The notes under the pieces were generated by a model. It was given only the letters and a program-made list of their open reading frames with translations, made no database searches and was not told the origin of the DNA. Below are positions 44,284 to 55,145 of a stretch of DNA of 64,000 bases, piece after piece. Source of the DNA: Siphonodentalium dalli (lineage: Eukaryota; Mollusca; Scaphopoda; Gadilida; Siphonodentaliidae). The position numbers and the translations under genes are program-made. Position 1 is the stretch's first letter, and the number at the start of each line of letters is the position of its first letter. The stretch spans positions 43,998,194 through 44,062,193 of the forward strand of contig CP136069.1 of NCBI GenBank assembly GCA_032622095.1, read 5' to 3'.

Positions 44284-44742
44284 TATATCATTACAGCAAT
44301 CTCTATTCTGACAGACCAGAATTGCTAGTTCAGACAAACTGAAATAATATATCACATATATACTTTGTTATTGGGTAGCATCAGGTTATATATTATGTGC
44401 TTGCTTTTCATAAGGCTTTGGTGTATAGACCATGAAATTATATAACCTGGGCTTAATGAACAACCAATACATAGGGCTCTGCGAATCAGCACGTATCCGC
44501 TGATATGAAATCCGATAACGAATAGTGTGGCCAAATTTGTTTGGAATCAAATAGAATAGGCCAGACACCAGTGTATAGCGTATGTTCTCCAAGTCAATTG
44601 TGAGTTTTGTCCCATATTTTTGAATGAAAATAGGATTGCGTTTGCGAAACTTTTTTGAAGTAAGTGATATTACGATTCCGGTTAGGTTTTAATAAAATGT
44701 TTCAGAGAATGATTATGGGTAAAATAATTATAAATTTTTTAT
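44284..44742. other. Intron, nothing recognised
   Basis: No feature recognised. Confidence 0.4.
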
Positions 44743-44851
44743 CAAGCCTGAGTTTAATGTGTCTGTCATTTGCAGAATGAGGTCCCAAGAGGGTGAATTT
44801 AGTAATGCTATCCTGCATATATTGGGCTAGCATCACCAAATTCACCCTCTG
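44743..44851. mobile_element. hp-hAT MITE, left hairpin only
   Basis: CAAGCCTGAGTTTAATGTG through to ATTCACCCTCTGAG; truncated inside the right arm of the first hairpin. Confidence 0.82.
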
Positions 44852-45264
44852 AGCAATAATGTGTCACGGACATATTGAATATTCGAAAATATTCAATTGG
44901 CGGTTTATTCAATTCAGTGTCAGCACCGATTCACACCAAAGATACTAAAATCAAATCTAATATCAATATATTCGCAGGGCCCTACAATGATAGTAGTTTT
45001 CTTCTGACAAGAATGTTATTCATTATTGTGACTCATATCTTGAAAGTGTAACACTTTCACCACACTATGCGGCTTAAATATCAAATGGTTGAAAAACTGG
45101 GGATTAACATTTTGTCAAAGTCATCTTGAGGTGATGAGGTTTTTTTTAAACGCCCATCTTTAAAAAGGGGCGTATTTTTATTTTTGTGACAAAAGTTTTT
45201 GTTCAAGCTCTTTTTTACTGGTACATGTATCAATTTTTATATAATCAACTATAATCATCACATA
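44852..45264. other. Intron, nothing recognised
   Basis: A small inverted repeat ACGCCCATCTTTAAAAAGGGGCGT lies near 45151; otherwise nothing recognised. Confidence 0.4.
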
Positions 45265-45512
45265 TAGTAATGCTCTTAAATATTCGAATCCTTAACCACA
45301 GCAGAATAATGGGTAACTTTTCAGGATTTACTAAATCCTGAAAAGTTACCATAATTCTGCTGCGGTTAAGGAAATATGGCATGTTGCCATTCGTCGGAAG
45401 CTCTCACTGAGAGCTTTCTGATGAATGGCAACAAGCCATATTTCCGACTAAATCCTGAAAAGTTACCCATAATTCTGCTGCGGTTAAGGAGTCGATTATT
45501 TAGAGCTTACTG
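45265..45512. mobile_element. TA-pal MITE, rearranged
   Basis: Left end TAGTAATGCTCTTAAATATT, right end GAGCTTACTG. A mini-palindrome (AGGATTTACTAAATCCT, then CCATAATTCTGCTG) is inserted before the normal centre, as if the arm had been copied twice by template switching. Confidence 0.88.
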
Positions 45513-45567
45513 TAGACTTTGTATAAATTGGACGATTTTCCTATTTCATGGATTCTGATGAGTGCTT

Positions 45568-45829
45568 TTAACCCATTCGTGATGGGAGCTGTGCTGGTGC
45601 AGCATTAAAAATCCAGTGCCAGTGCATTCTCTTATATATGCGAGTCTCCCATAGGGAACCACACTTATATAAGAGAATGCACTGGCTTACAAGGTCATGA
45701 TAAATATTGTTTGGCCAATGTATTCTCTTATATATGTGAGGCCCCTATGGCAGACTCGCAAATATAAGAGAATGCATTTGGCACAGGGTTTTTGCAAAAT
45801 TTCAGGAAGCTCCAGTAATTGAGGGTTAA
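45568..45829. mobile_element. TTAA-2 MITE, copy 8
   Basis: TTAACCCATTCGTGATGGGAG to CCAGTAATTGAGGGTTAA with two hairpins. Confidence 0.87.
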
Positions 45830-46118
45830 ATTACAAACTTGTAAAGATTACATGTTAATTTCTTGCTAAACTGAAAATTCAAATCTCGTTTATTATATTC
45901 TACCCGCAAAATGAACAAGGGATACACTGGATTACACGCATTCAGTCCTCCGTACATCTGTCATACCATCCATCTGTCTGTCCATCCAAGTAGATATCTC
46001 ACCCGCGGGTTATCACATTTCAACGAAATTTAGTGTGGATTTTTTAGCCATTTTTATATTGTGGCATGATATCTTGGCTGGGTTTGCGCCAGCAATTAAA
46101 GGTGTATCAGCCACCCGT

Positions 46119-46567
46119 CAAGTCTGGATATAGTGTGTCTGACATTTGCAGAATGAGGTCCCCAGAAGGTGAATTTGGTGATACTATCCTACACAGTGGG
46201 CTAGTATTACCAAATTCACCATCTGGGGACCTCATTCTGCTTAAGCCTCATCTTCTGTGAATTATATATAGTCTTAAATTAACATTGTTTTTAGTTACTT
46301 TTTCCCTTCTGTTCAGTTTCTATATCCACTAATTTGCAGATGATTAAATGCATAATCGAGGTGACTAATGGATGAATATCACCAACTTCAACTGGGGAAC
46401 TTCAATCTGATCATCTGGTGCTAGCTAGGTCTCCCACATCAGTTGAGGCCTAAGCAGAATGAGGTCACCAGAGGATTAATTTGGTGATGCTGGCTGTGGG
46501 TTAGTGTCAATAATTCACCCTCTGGTGACCTCATTCTGCAAATGTCAGACACACTAAATCCGGGCTT
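46119..46567. mobile_element. hp-hAT foldback MITE, long subtype
   Basis: CAAGTCTGGATATAGTGTG to AAATCCGGGCTTG. Flanks CCACCCGT (46111-46118) and CCACCAGT (46568-46575) differ at one base. Confidence 0.9.
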
Positions 46568-46629
46568 GCCACCAGTTCAAAATATAATCTTAAGCCAGAA
46601 GAAATTAATGTTTTGTTTCATGGACAATA

Positions 46630-46746
46630 CAGTAATGCTCTAATTAATCGACTCCTTAAACACAGCAGAATTATGGGTAACTTTTCAGGATTTAGTCGGA
46701 AATATGGCTTGTTGCCATTCTTCGGAAAGCTCTCCGGGCATTACCG
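46630..46746. mobile_element. TA-pal MITE, right arm deleted
   Basis: Complete left arm CAGTAATGCTCTAATT to GGAAAGCTCTCC, then directly the outer right end GGGCATTACCG. Confidence 0.88.
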
Positions 46747-47096
46747 TACCTCATTGAATTTGGGGGGGGCATTGTTTTTTTTTATTGAGGTCATTGGAAA
46801 TTGTTTGGTATTACATGTTCCTCGAAAAAAATTTGAAAGATGACACTACCTAGGACGTTGTTTTCATTTGTATTCTTTTGAAGTCACCCGAACATATCTG
46901 TTTATGCTGAAATGTACTAGTATGATTAGTCTGCCTCTGAGACTGTTTTTTGGGTAAAAACAAAAGTAAAAAAAAACAGTAAAAAAGGAATCTTCCGCAC
47001 TGTTTTGAAAAATTTTGCCTGTGAAATAAACATTGAATTTTTTAACTTATAATCTCATTTTAACTTGTCACATTGACTGAATTCGTCACATTTCAG
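46747..47096. other. Intron, nothing recognised
   Basis: AT-rich with G and A runs; no feature until the microexon acceptor. Confidence 0.4.
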
Positions 47097-47120
47097 AATA
47101 CAACATTGGCAGAAGATGGG
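47097..47120 (+). CDS. Cav2 exon e10: 24-nt microexon in the repeat IV S3-S4 linker
   Basis: ACATTTCAG acceptor and GTAGGT donor bracket exactly 24 nt encoding NTTLAEDG. It is phase 0/0 and fits between IVS3 (e9, ...IIELA) and IVS4 (e11, ETGFN...). Vertebrate Cav2 genes use a microexon at this extracellular linker (NP in Cav2.1, ET in Cav2.2) that alters gating, so this is probably an optional cassette; skipping it keeps the frame. NTT is a possible N-glycosylation site. The exon is very short and found by context, so transcript support is needed. Confidence 0.7.
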
Positions 47121-47596
47121 GTAGGTGAAAGTGGGGCACATACTGTCGCTTCAGAAAAAAATAAACACTATATTTTTTCTTTGTAAACATTGTGAAGTTT
47201 CATCTTAATACAACGAAATTCATGTTAAAGATTGAGGGTTTTGGGTTTATCTTTACAAATCCTATACCTCTTTGAATGTAGACTCTTGTATGAAAATTAA
47301 CTTATTTTAGTCCATATGACAATTTAAAAAAAACAAATTGTGTGGTTTGAAGTCGGGTCAGCTAAATACTTTAGACATATCACCCAATCTAGTGATTATT
47401 TAGGGTCTAAAGAATAGCCTATTAAAAGGAAGAGCAGAATCATAACGCTTTAGTAATTTTAGCACACTGACGTCTCAGATGGGTGGAATGGGTGCAGTTC
47501 TGTAGCATTTTACAGCATGCTGGTCATCAATGTTAACACATATCATGGCAAAAACTGCCTCATGGATCTGGTGTTCTAAGCATTACATTTATTATC
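47121..47596. other. Intron, nothing recognised
   Basis: No recognised feature. Confidence 0.4.
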
Positions 47597-47820
47597 TTAA
47601 CCCTTTCATGACGGGAGCTGCGCTAGTGCAGCATTAAAGATCCTGTGCCAGTACATTCTCTCATTTTTCGAGTCTCCCATAGGTCAAGGTAAATATTGTT
47701 AGGCCAATGCATTCCCTTATATGAGGCGAGGCTCCCTATGGGAGACTTGCATATATAAGAGAATGCATTGGCACAGGGTTTACGCAAAATTTCAGGAAGC
47801 TCCGGTCGTGGAAGGGTTGA
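47597..47820. mobile_element. TTAA-2 MITE, copy 9
   Basis: TTAACCCTTTCATGACGGGAG to GGTCGTGGAAGGGTTGA. First hairpin collapsed, second intact. Confidence 0.88.
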
Positions 47821-48150
47821 TTGATAGAGTTTCTGTGTTTTTGGTCTGCAATAATGGGCCGAACATATTTTATGTCTACTCTGCAATTACAATGTAGTAA
47901 GGCATGGCAGACAAGTTGAGAGAAGTTTGTTAATTTCCCGAGCTGTAAAAAAATATCTATTTCACCTTATTTGGGATGTCAGCAAAAAAAACGATATAGA
48001 AATGCTTCAATTATTGTTGTATACAGCTGTATGTTGATTTCTCTTTATTTATACATCTATCGAAGCGACAGTATGAATGTACTATTTCATCTGGTATCTT
48101 GGTTATTGAATAAATATAACTAAAAAAGTATAATTCATACGTGGAAGATA
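47821..48150. other. Intron, nothing recognised
   Basis: No recognised feature. Confidence 0.4.
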
Positions 48151-48363
48151 CAGTAATGCCCTAATTAATCGACTTCTTAACCACAGCAGAATTATGGGTA
48201 ACTTTTCAGGATTTAGTCGGAAATATGGCTTGTTGCCATTCATCGGAAAGCTCTCAGTGAGAGCTTTCTGATGAATGGCAACAAGCCATATTTCCGACTA
48301 AATCCTGAAAAGTTACCCATAATTCTGCTGTGGTTAAGAAGTCGATTAATTAGGGCATTACTG
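48151..48363. mobile_element. TA-pal MITE, full copy
   Basis: CAGTAATGCCCTAATTAATC to AGGGCATTACTG, TA flanks; arms almost identical. Confidence 0.93.
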
Positions 48364-48575
48364 TACAAGATTGATTATAATAACAACAAATGCATTTATT
48401 TTGTGCATTCCTCAGTGAATTAGTTCAATGTGCTTTACGTTATTATCACCCTGGTCATATGGCATTGATAACCCATCATCACTTAGGAGGAACTGATCTG
48501 AGCAACTAATTAGTGCATCAGGATTAGCATACTGATGTCCGGCTATTCAGTTAATTGGCGAGTCCCATACGACAA

Positions 48576-49022
48576 CAAGCCTGAATTTAGTGTGCCTGAT
48601 ATTTGCAAAATGACGTCCCCCAGAGGGTGAATTTAGTGATGCTATACCACACAGCGGGCTAGCCCTCATCACATTCACCCTCTGGGAACCTTATTCTGCT
48701 TAGGCCTCAACTGCTATGGGAGACTTAGGATCAGATTGAAGTTCCCCAGTTGAAGTTGGTGATTTTCACCCATTAGTCACCTCGATTATGCATTTTATCT
48801 TTTGCAAATTAAAGGATATAGAAACTCAACAGAAGGGAGAACGTAACAAAAAACAATGTTAATTTGAGACTATAGATACTTTCCAGAAGATGAGGCCTAA
48901 GCAGAATGAGGTCCCCAGAGGGTGAATTTGGTGATGCTAGGCCACCGTGGGGGGTAGCGTCGCTGAATTCACCCTCTAGGGACCTCATTTTGCAAATGAC
49001 AGACATGCTATTTGCAGGCTTG
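48576..49022. mobile_element. hp-hAT foldback MITE, long subtype
   Basis: CAAGCCTGAATTTAGTGTG to CTATTTGCAGGCTTG with both hairpins and the unique middle; target duplication not clear. Confidence 0.88.
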
Positions 49023-49074
49023 CTTGCTAAAATCTACCAATAATACAGCGCTTGACATTCAGTGGCAGAGAGCC

Positions 49075-49150
49075 GGCTTTGATTGCATGACATCCTTTTC
49101 ATCATGATGTTACGAGTCGAGCACGCTAACCACTGGACATCTGAGCGACT
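49075..49150 (-). repeat. tRNA-like segment, probably a SINE remnant
   Basis: On the minus strand, CCAGTGGTTAGCGTGCTCGACTC looks like a Pol III A-box region of a tRNA-derived SINE; the B box (GCAATCAAAGCC) is degenerate. Confidence 0.4.
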
Positions 49151-49510
49151 ACAAGAATTCTGAAAGCTCCATTCACATATCTCATGTTTTTGTCGATTTC
49201 TCCACAACCTGCCTTAGAAGCTTTCTCATATCCTTGATACTATTTGAAAACTGTGTACAACTCCCAGGCCATTTATTGTTGAACACGAATGCTTGGCATT
49301 TGCAATAAATGTTGCTTGATATCGCCCTCCTTACACCGACCACCATCGTCACATTCATACATTTTCCGTTCATATTAATTTAATTGTTTTTAATTTCTGA
49401 CAGGTAATTATCGTTTGCTCTTCACACTTCACAGTTTTGTTGATTTTCAGTAAAAGACCAAAGTAGCAGAGAGCTTTTTATCACATGAAATCTCGTGTTC
49501 TTTCAACACA

Positions 49511-49885
49511 ATGACAGACATACCAAAATATAATACAAGTGCAGAAGGATTCATATTCATTCGTGGGAAATATTCAGATAATAAGCTCAATTAACAACCT
49601 ACAGTAATGCCCTATAAAATAATCGACTCCTTAACCACAGCAGAATTATGGGTAACTTTTCAGGATTTAGTCGGAAATATGGCTTGTTGCCATTCATCGA
49701 AAAGCTCTCACCGAGAGCTTTCCGATGAATGGCAACAAGCCATATTTCCAACTAAATCCTGATTAAGTTACCCATAATTCTGCTGTGGTTAAGGAGTCGA
49801 ATAATTTAGGGCATTACTGTATGCACTTTTGTTTGAACTTATTATCTGATAATTTCATAAGGGATAACTACTCATCAATGAGTAT
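49511..49885. mobile_element. TTAA-5 family copy carrying a TA-pal insertion
   Basis: GACAGACATACCAAAATATA, GTGCAGAAGGATTC and GAAATATTCAGATAATAAG on the left; after the insertion GAACTTATTATCTGATAATT. Same insertion point as in the 43232 copy. Outer ends not defined. Confidence 0.55.
49602..49819. mobile_element. TA-pal MITE inside TTAA-5
   Basis: CAGTAATGCCCTATAAAATA to GGGCATTACTG, TA flanks; inserted at the AACCTA of the TTAA-5 loop. Confidence 0.92.
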
Positions 49886-49982
49886 TTAGCATAGGAAATA
49901 TTAAATCCTTCATATTTTCATTTTGGATCAGTCTCCTAAACAATTGGTCTGCCGGCATGTCATCAGAAGCTGATTCAGTTTG

Positions 49983-50371
49983 TTAACCCTTTACCCAACA
50001 GAAGGGCCCTGTGCCAATGCATTCTCTTTTATATGCGAGTCGACCATAGGTCGCCTCGCATATATAAGAGAATGCATTGGCTTAACACATTAAAAATTAT
50101 AAAATTGTTAAAGAATGTAAGAAAAAATGGTAAAAAGTGTTAAAAAAGATTTTTTTTAGGCCAATGCATTCTCTTATATATGCGAGGCGACCTATGGTCG
50201 ACTCGCATATATAAGAGAATGCATTGGCACAGGGCATAACTGTAACTATCACAATGTGGTCAAGGAGCCGGTTCCAATGATATCCATATTTGTATGGTTC
50301 TATTGAGACAGACCGAAGATATTTTAGGCTGTTGAAGCTTTATTTGGCCGGTTTGTTGGGTAAAGGGTTAA
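49983..50371 (-). mobile_element. TTAA-1 MITE, copy 7 (reverse)
   Basis: Reverse orientation: TTAACCCTTTACCCAACAGA left, GGTTTGTTGGGTAAAGGGTT right, both hairpins present. Confidence 0.93.
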
Positions 50372-50506
50372 TTATTCATGTGATGAAAAATATCTTAAAT
50401 TTGTCCTATATCACACAGAATTGACAAAATCTTCTATAGTACAATGTAATTATATTATAACATAAATATTCACACCAATCTTATTTATATTCATTTCATG
50501 AAGTAT

Positions 50507-50692
50507 CAAGCCTTGAAATAGTGTGTCTGTCATTTGCAGAATGAGGTCCCCTCATTCTGCTTACACCTCAGCAGAATGAGGATCCCAGAGGGTGAATTTG
50601 GTGATGCTAGCCCACTATGCAGGGTAGCATCACTAAATTCACCCTCTGGGGACCTCATCCTGCAAATGACTGACACACTATTTCAAGGCTTG
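50507..50692. mobile_element. hp-hAT foldback MITE, short subtype
   Basis: CAAGCCTTGAAATAGTGTG to CTATTTCAAGGCTTG. Flanks TGAAGTAT (50499-50506) and TGAAGCAT (50693-50700). Left hairpin reduced to its base. Confidence 0.9.
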
Positions 50693-50700
50693 TGAAGCAT

Positions 50701-51108
50701 GTTTAGCGACTCAAGAGTATATGTTCCTATTTGAGTTTTCACAGGGGACACTCTTTGTAGAATGTGCCCCTAACCACACCCACTGTCGAGATGTGGCGCA
50801 GACCTTTGTATTCAATAAAATTTAATGAACCTGGTTTATAAATTCTGTGTTATATAGGAACTTATTTAAGTCTCTCTGTCTTTGCAGTCTTGGGTTATAC
50901 GAAGAAAGGCTTTTCCCTGGAAAATATCTTACTCAGGGACTTTTTTAGAGCATGGCTTGGAGTTGACTACATTTGTTTTTTGCGTAGCAGGTTTTATGAT
51001 TTATAATGCAGACATTTTCTCCAACAGATAGGGGTTTAATATCAGGGCAGTCAGAAACTTTCTTGTACAGATTTATCGATAAGTGAATGCAGTACAGCTG
51101 AAAGTGTT
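50701..51108. other. Intron, nothing recognised
   Basis: No recognised feature. Confidence 0.4.
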
Positions 51109-51551
51109 CAAGCCTGCTTATAGTTTGTCTGTCATTTGCAGAATGAGGTCCCCAGAGGGTTAATTTAGTGATGCTATCCCGCATAGCAGGCTAGCATCAC
51201 CAAATTCACCCTCTGGGGAGCTCATTCTGCATGGCGTCATCTGCTATGGGGAGACATAGACTCAGATTGAAGTTTCCAAATATACACCCCATTGGGAACC
51301 TCGATTATGCAATGTGTCATCTGCCAATTTGGGGATATAGAGAAACTAAACTAAAAAATAGAATCTATGTGAGGAAGTTTCTGTAGAAATTTGATAATAA
51401 AGAAACTTTCCAAAGAAGATGAGACAAAAGCAGAATGAGGTCCCCAGAGGGTGAATTTGGTGATGCTAGCACAATATGCGGGATAGCGTCACTAAATTCA
51501 CCCTCGCGGGACCTCACTCTGCAAATGACAGACACGCTATAATCAGGCTTG
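51109..51551. mobile_element. hp-hAT foldback MITE, long subtype
   Basis: CAAGCCTGCTTATAGTTTG to TATAATCAGGCTTG. Flanks AAAGTGTT (51101-51108) and ATAGTGTT (51552-51559). Confidence 0.9.
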
Positions 51552-51735
51552 ATAGTGTTGTCAGGCTGTAACGAAACCAGTTCACAAATAGTATATTGGT
51601 GAGATCTTATTGTGCGGAAAACTTGGTTTATTGTTCCGCTCCCAAACGTTTCCATTTTTTACTCCCATGATTCTACTACAGTCAGCTTAACCATACCAAC
51701 TGTGGATGGTGTCATTACATCGTTAATGCCATTTA

Positions 51736-51948
51736 CAGTAATGCCCTAATTAATCGACTGCTTAACCACAGCAGAATTATGGGTAACTTTTCAGGATTTA
51801 GTCGGAAATATGGCTTGTTGCCATTCATTGGAAAGCTCTCCTCGAGAGCTTTCCGATGAATGGCAACAAGCCATATTTCCGACTAAATCCTGAAAAGTTA
51901 CTCATAATTCTGCTGTGGTTAAGCAGTCGATTAATTAGGGCATTACTG
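51736..51948. mobile_element. TA-pal MITE, full copy
   Basis: CAGTAATGCCCTAATTAATC to AGGGCATTACTG, TA flanks. Confidence 0.93.
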
Positions 51949-52119
51949 TATCATAAACAAGGTCTTTCAGTGATTTTCTCGTTCTAATAAGAAGCAGTCT
52001 TAATAAATCTCTTTTAACTTCCATTAGGCCGGTGGAGAGGTGAGACCTGACATATATTTGTTGGCATGCCTGCATCAAAATGCCTCCCTATTTGCTATAA
52101 TGACCAGACAATTATAGAA

Positions 52120-52250
52120 TATGTAGCTAGTGCCGTCACCTAAAGCATTTTATGTCCATGAGGGCGTTTGAGCATCTATTAGCCCAGATCAATAGATACC
52201 AAATCTTCCGAGCAGACATGAGCAGTTTAAGCTACAGCATTAGCTACATA
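52120..52250. repeat. Foldback G2 (ATGTAGC ends)
   Basis: TATGTAGCTAGTGCCGTCAC at left, AGCTACAGCATTAGCTACATA at right; homologous to 20999-21122. Confidence 0.75.
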
Positions 52251-52400
52251 TTTTATTTATCCATCGCTCATAACGTGTCCCGCATTGCATAGGATAAATG
52301 TCATTTTCCAAAGTGTTTCATATGGTTCATTGATGACGTTCATACATTTACGAGTCCAAGAAAGCATAATGAAACAAAATAGTTCTACATTTCTTTGATA

Positions 52401-52613
52401 CAGTAATGCCCTAAATAATTGACTCCTTAACCACAGCAGAATTATGGATAACTTTTCAGGATTTAGTCTGAAATATGGCTTGTTGCCATTCATCGGAAAG
52501 CTCTCACTGTGAGCTTTCCGATGAATGGCAACAAGCCATATTTCCGACTAAATCCTCAAAAGTTACCCATAATTCTGCTGTGGTTAAGGAGTCGATTATT
52601 TAGGGCATTGCCG
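52401..52613. mobile_element. TA-pal MITE inside repeat H2
   Basis: CAGTAATGCCCTAAATAATT to GGGCATTGCCG, TA flanks; absent from H1. Confidence 0.92.
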
Positions 52614-52666
52614 TATTTGTTTGAAACTTTCCTTGTTATACGGTAATAGTTTATAGATGGTTCAGT

Positions 52667-52753
52667 TTAACCATTCATGACGGGAGCTGCGCTGGTGCAG
52701 CATTACAAATCATTTGCACCGCATTCTCTTATAAATAACTCATGAAGGGTTAA
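52667..52753. mobile_element. TTAA-2 MITE, 87-bp deletion derivative
   Basis: TTAACCATTCATGACGGGAG, GCAGCATTACAAATCATTTG, a single TTCTCTTATAAAT, then ATGAAGGGTTAA. Both TTAA sites kept, interior lost. Confidence 0.85.
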
Positions 52754-53202
52754 AAACATTTCCTGTTTTACATATTTTGAATCAAAATGTAGCAAATTAG
52801 GGACAAGATTACAAACCGAATCATAATGACACAATTTAGAACGGTTGACGTCCCTAGTTACCTGTGTAATTTGCATATATAACTATGTTATGAAAGTAGT
52901 AATTATCTAATAAAGATACGAAGACCTAATTAACCTACATACAGCCTTTATGTATGCAATAGAGGTAGTGAGCGATGGATCAATATAAAAATACGTATGT
53001 TTGAGAGTGCTGAAATTATGTATGAATGGAAAATTTGGTGTGTAATAAATTAGCTACTAAACAAAGAAATCATATACTAGGCATGCGCGTTTGCCACCCG
53101 TAACTATGTAAGTTAAATAGAATTAACAAACCATAACCAACAAAGTTTGGCATGTTCATACAGTGTGCATCCACCCTTCCCCTAAATATCATAGGTATGT
53201 GA

Positions 53203-53602
53203 TTAACCCTTTACCCAACAAACTGGCCAAAACCGGCCAAATAAAGCTTCAACAGCCTAAAATATCTTCGGTCTGTCTCAATAGAACCATACAAATATGG
53301 ATATCATTGGAACCGGCTCCTTGACCACATTGTGATAGTTACAGTTATGCCCTGTGCCAATGCATTCTCTTATATATGCGAGTCGACCATAGGTCGCCTC
53401 GCATATATAAGAGAATGCATTGGCCTAAAATAAATCTTTTTTTAACACTTTTTACCATTTTTTCTTACATTCTTTAACAATTTTATAATTTTTAATGTGT
53501 TAAGCCAATGCATTCTCTTATATATGCGAGGCGACCTATGGTCGACTCGCATATATAAGAGAATTCATTGGCTCAGGGCCGTTCTGTTGGGTAAAGGGTT
53601 AA
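53203..53602 (+). mobile_element. TTAA-1 MITE, copy 8
   Basis: Full copy with TTAA flanks and both hairpins. Confidence 0.93.
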
Positions 53603-53706
53603 ATCACCACGAATATCACATCGTCATCCATGTTTTATTGTTGCCACATTTTAGTGTGCTGGTTTCCTTTAGGAAAAGGTGTTTTGGGTACCCACAGCTT
53701 GACCTA

Positions 53707-53919
53707 CAGTAATGCCCTAAATAATCGACTCCTTAACCACAGCAGAATTATGGGTAATTTTTCAGGATTTAGTCGGAAATATGGCTTGTTGCCATTCATC
53801 GGAAAGCTATCACTGAGAGCATTCCGATGAATGGCAACAAGCCATATTTCCGACTAAATCCTGAAAAATTACCCATAATTCTGATGTGGTTAAGGAGTCA
53901 ATTATTTAGGGCATTACTG
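53707..53919. mobile_element. TA-pal MITE, full copy
   Basis: CAGTAATGCCCTAAATAATC to AGGGCATTACTG, TA flanks. Confidence 0.93.
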
Positions 53920-54027
53920 TATGATTACATGCTCTTTTAGCAAAATCTCGCATCAGATCACAGCAGATGAGTAGTCATTTTTATATCATTATTTTTGTCT
54001 AATATTTGCTTTTTCACAATGAATATG

Positions 54028-54167
54028 CGAGTCTCCCATAATATTGTTAGGCCAATACATTCTCTTATATATGAGAGGTGCCCTATGGGAGACTCACATA
54101 TATAAGAGAATGCATTGGCACTGGGTTTTCGAAAAATTCCAGGAAGCTCCAGTTATCAAAGGGTTGA
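54028..54167. mobile_element. TTAA-2 MITE, left part truncated
   Basis: Begins inside a hairpin (GCGAGTCTCCCATA) and ends CCAGTTATCAAAGGGTTGA. The TTGA at 54164-54167 is also the left flank of the next element. Confidence 0.78.
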
Positions 54168-54514
54168 CCCTTCCATGACTTGAGCTTCCTGAAATTTTAT
54201 GAAAACCCTGTACATTGCATTCTCTTATATGTGCGAGTCGCGCATAGGGAATCTCGCATATATTATATGAGAATACATTGCATGATCTGAGTTCCATGTA
54301 GTTCTAAGTGTATACATAAAGCACATACACTTGGAACAACATAGAAATCATGTCTTGATAATTTGGCTGAACAATATTTACCTTGACCTTGCAAGCCAGT
54401 GCATTATCTTATATATGTGAGGCTCCCTATGGGAGACTCGAATATATATGATAATGCACTGGCACAGGATCTTTTAATGCTTCACCGGCGCAACTCCCAT
54501 CATGAAAAGGTTAA
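54164..54514. mobile_element. TTAA-2 MITE (reverse) with an inserted small foldback
   Basis: TTGACCCTTCCATGACTTGAG to CATCATGAAAAGGTTAA. A ~70-bp foldback (CATGATCTGAGTTCC... GGAACAACATAGAAATCATG) interrupts it at about 54282-54351. Confidence 0.82.
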
Positions 54515-54569
54515 AGAATGATTATAATTTGTATAACATAAAACCGCAAATGTCAAGCTGGTTATACCC

Positions 54570-54970
54570 TTAACCCTTTACCCAACAGAACGGCCCTGTG
54601 CCAATGCATTCTCTTATATATGCGAGTCGACCATAGGTCGCCTCGCATATATAAGAGAATGCATTGGCTTAACACATATTAAAAATGTTAAAATTGTTAA
54701 AGAATGGTAAAAAATGGTAAAAAGTGTTAAAAAAAAGATTTTTTTTAGGCCAATGCATTCTCTTATATATGCGAGGCGACCTATGGTGGACTCGCATATA
54801 TAAGAGAATGCATTGGCACAGGGCATAACTGTAACCATCACAATGTGGTCAATGAGCCGGTTCCAATGATATCCATATTTGTATGGTTCTATTGAGACAG
54901 ACCGAAGATATTTTAGGCTGTTGCAGCTTTATTTGGCCGGTTTTGGCCGGTTTGTTGGGTAAAGGGTTAA
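54570..54970 (-). mobile_element. TTAA-1 MITE, copy 9 (reverse)
   Basis: TTAACCCTTTACCCAACAGA to TTTGTTGGGTAAAGGGTTAA; its right TTAA (54967-54970) is at once the left TTAA of the TTAA-3 element that follows. Confidence 0.93.
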
Positions 54971-55145
54971 CCCTTTCAGTGCCAAGTCCGATTTTTGTAT
55001 CAACCCATATTTCCCTGATCATTTTTCAAATTTATTGATTATAATAATGTGATACATTGATACATTATTATAATCAATAAATTTGAAAAATGATCAAGGA
55101 AATATGGGTTGATACAAAAATCGGACTTGGCACTGAAAGGGTTAA
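54967..55145. mobile_element. TTAA-3 MITE, copy 4
   Basis: CCCTTTCAGTGCCAAGTCCG ends; centre shortened to GATACATTGATACATTAT. Shares one TTAA with the preceding TTAA-1 copy. Confidence 0.92.

Larger units (their letters stand above)
52251..52985. repeat. Repeat H2 with two nested MITEs
   Basis: Homologous to 21123-21590 once the TA-pal (52401-52613) and the small TTAA-2 (52667-52753) are removed. Shares GACGTCCCTAGTTACCT near 52849 and CAATAGAGGTAGTGAGC near 52957. Confidence 0.65.
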
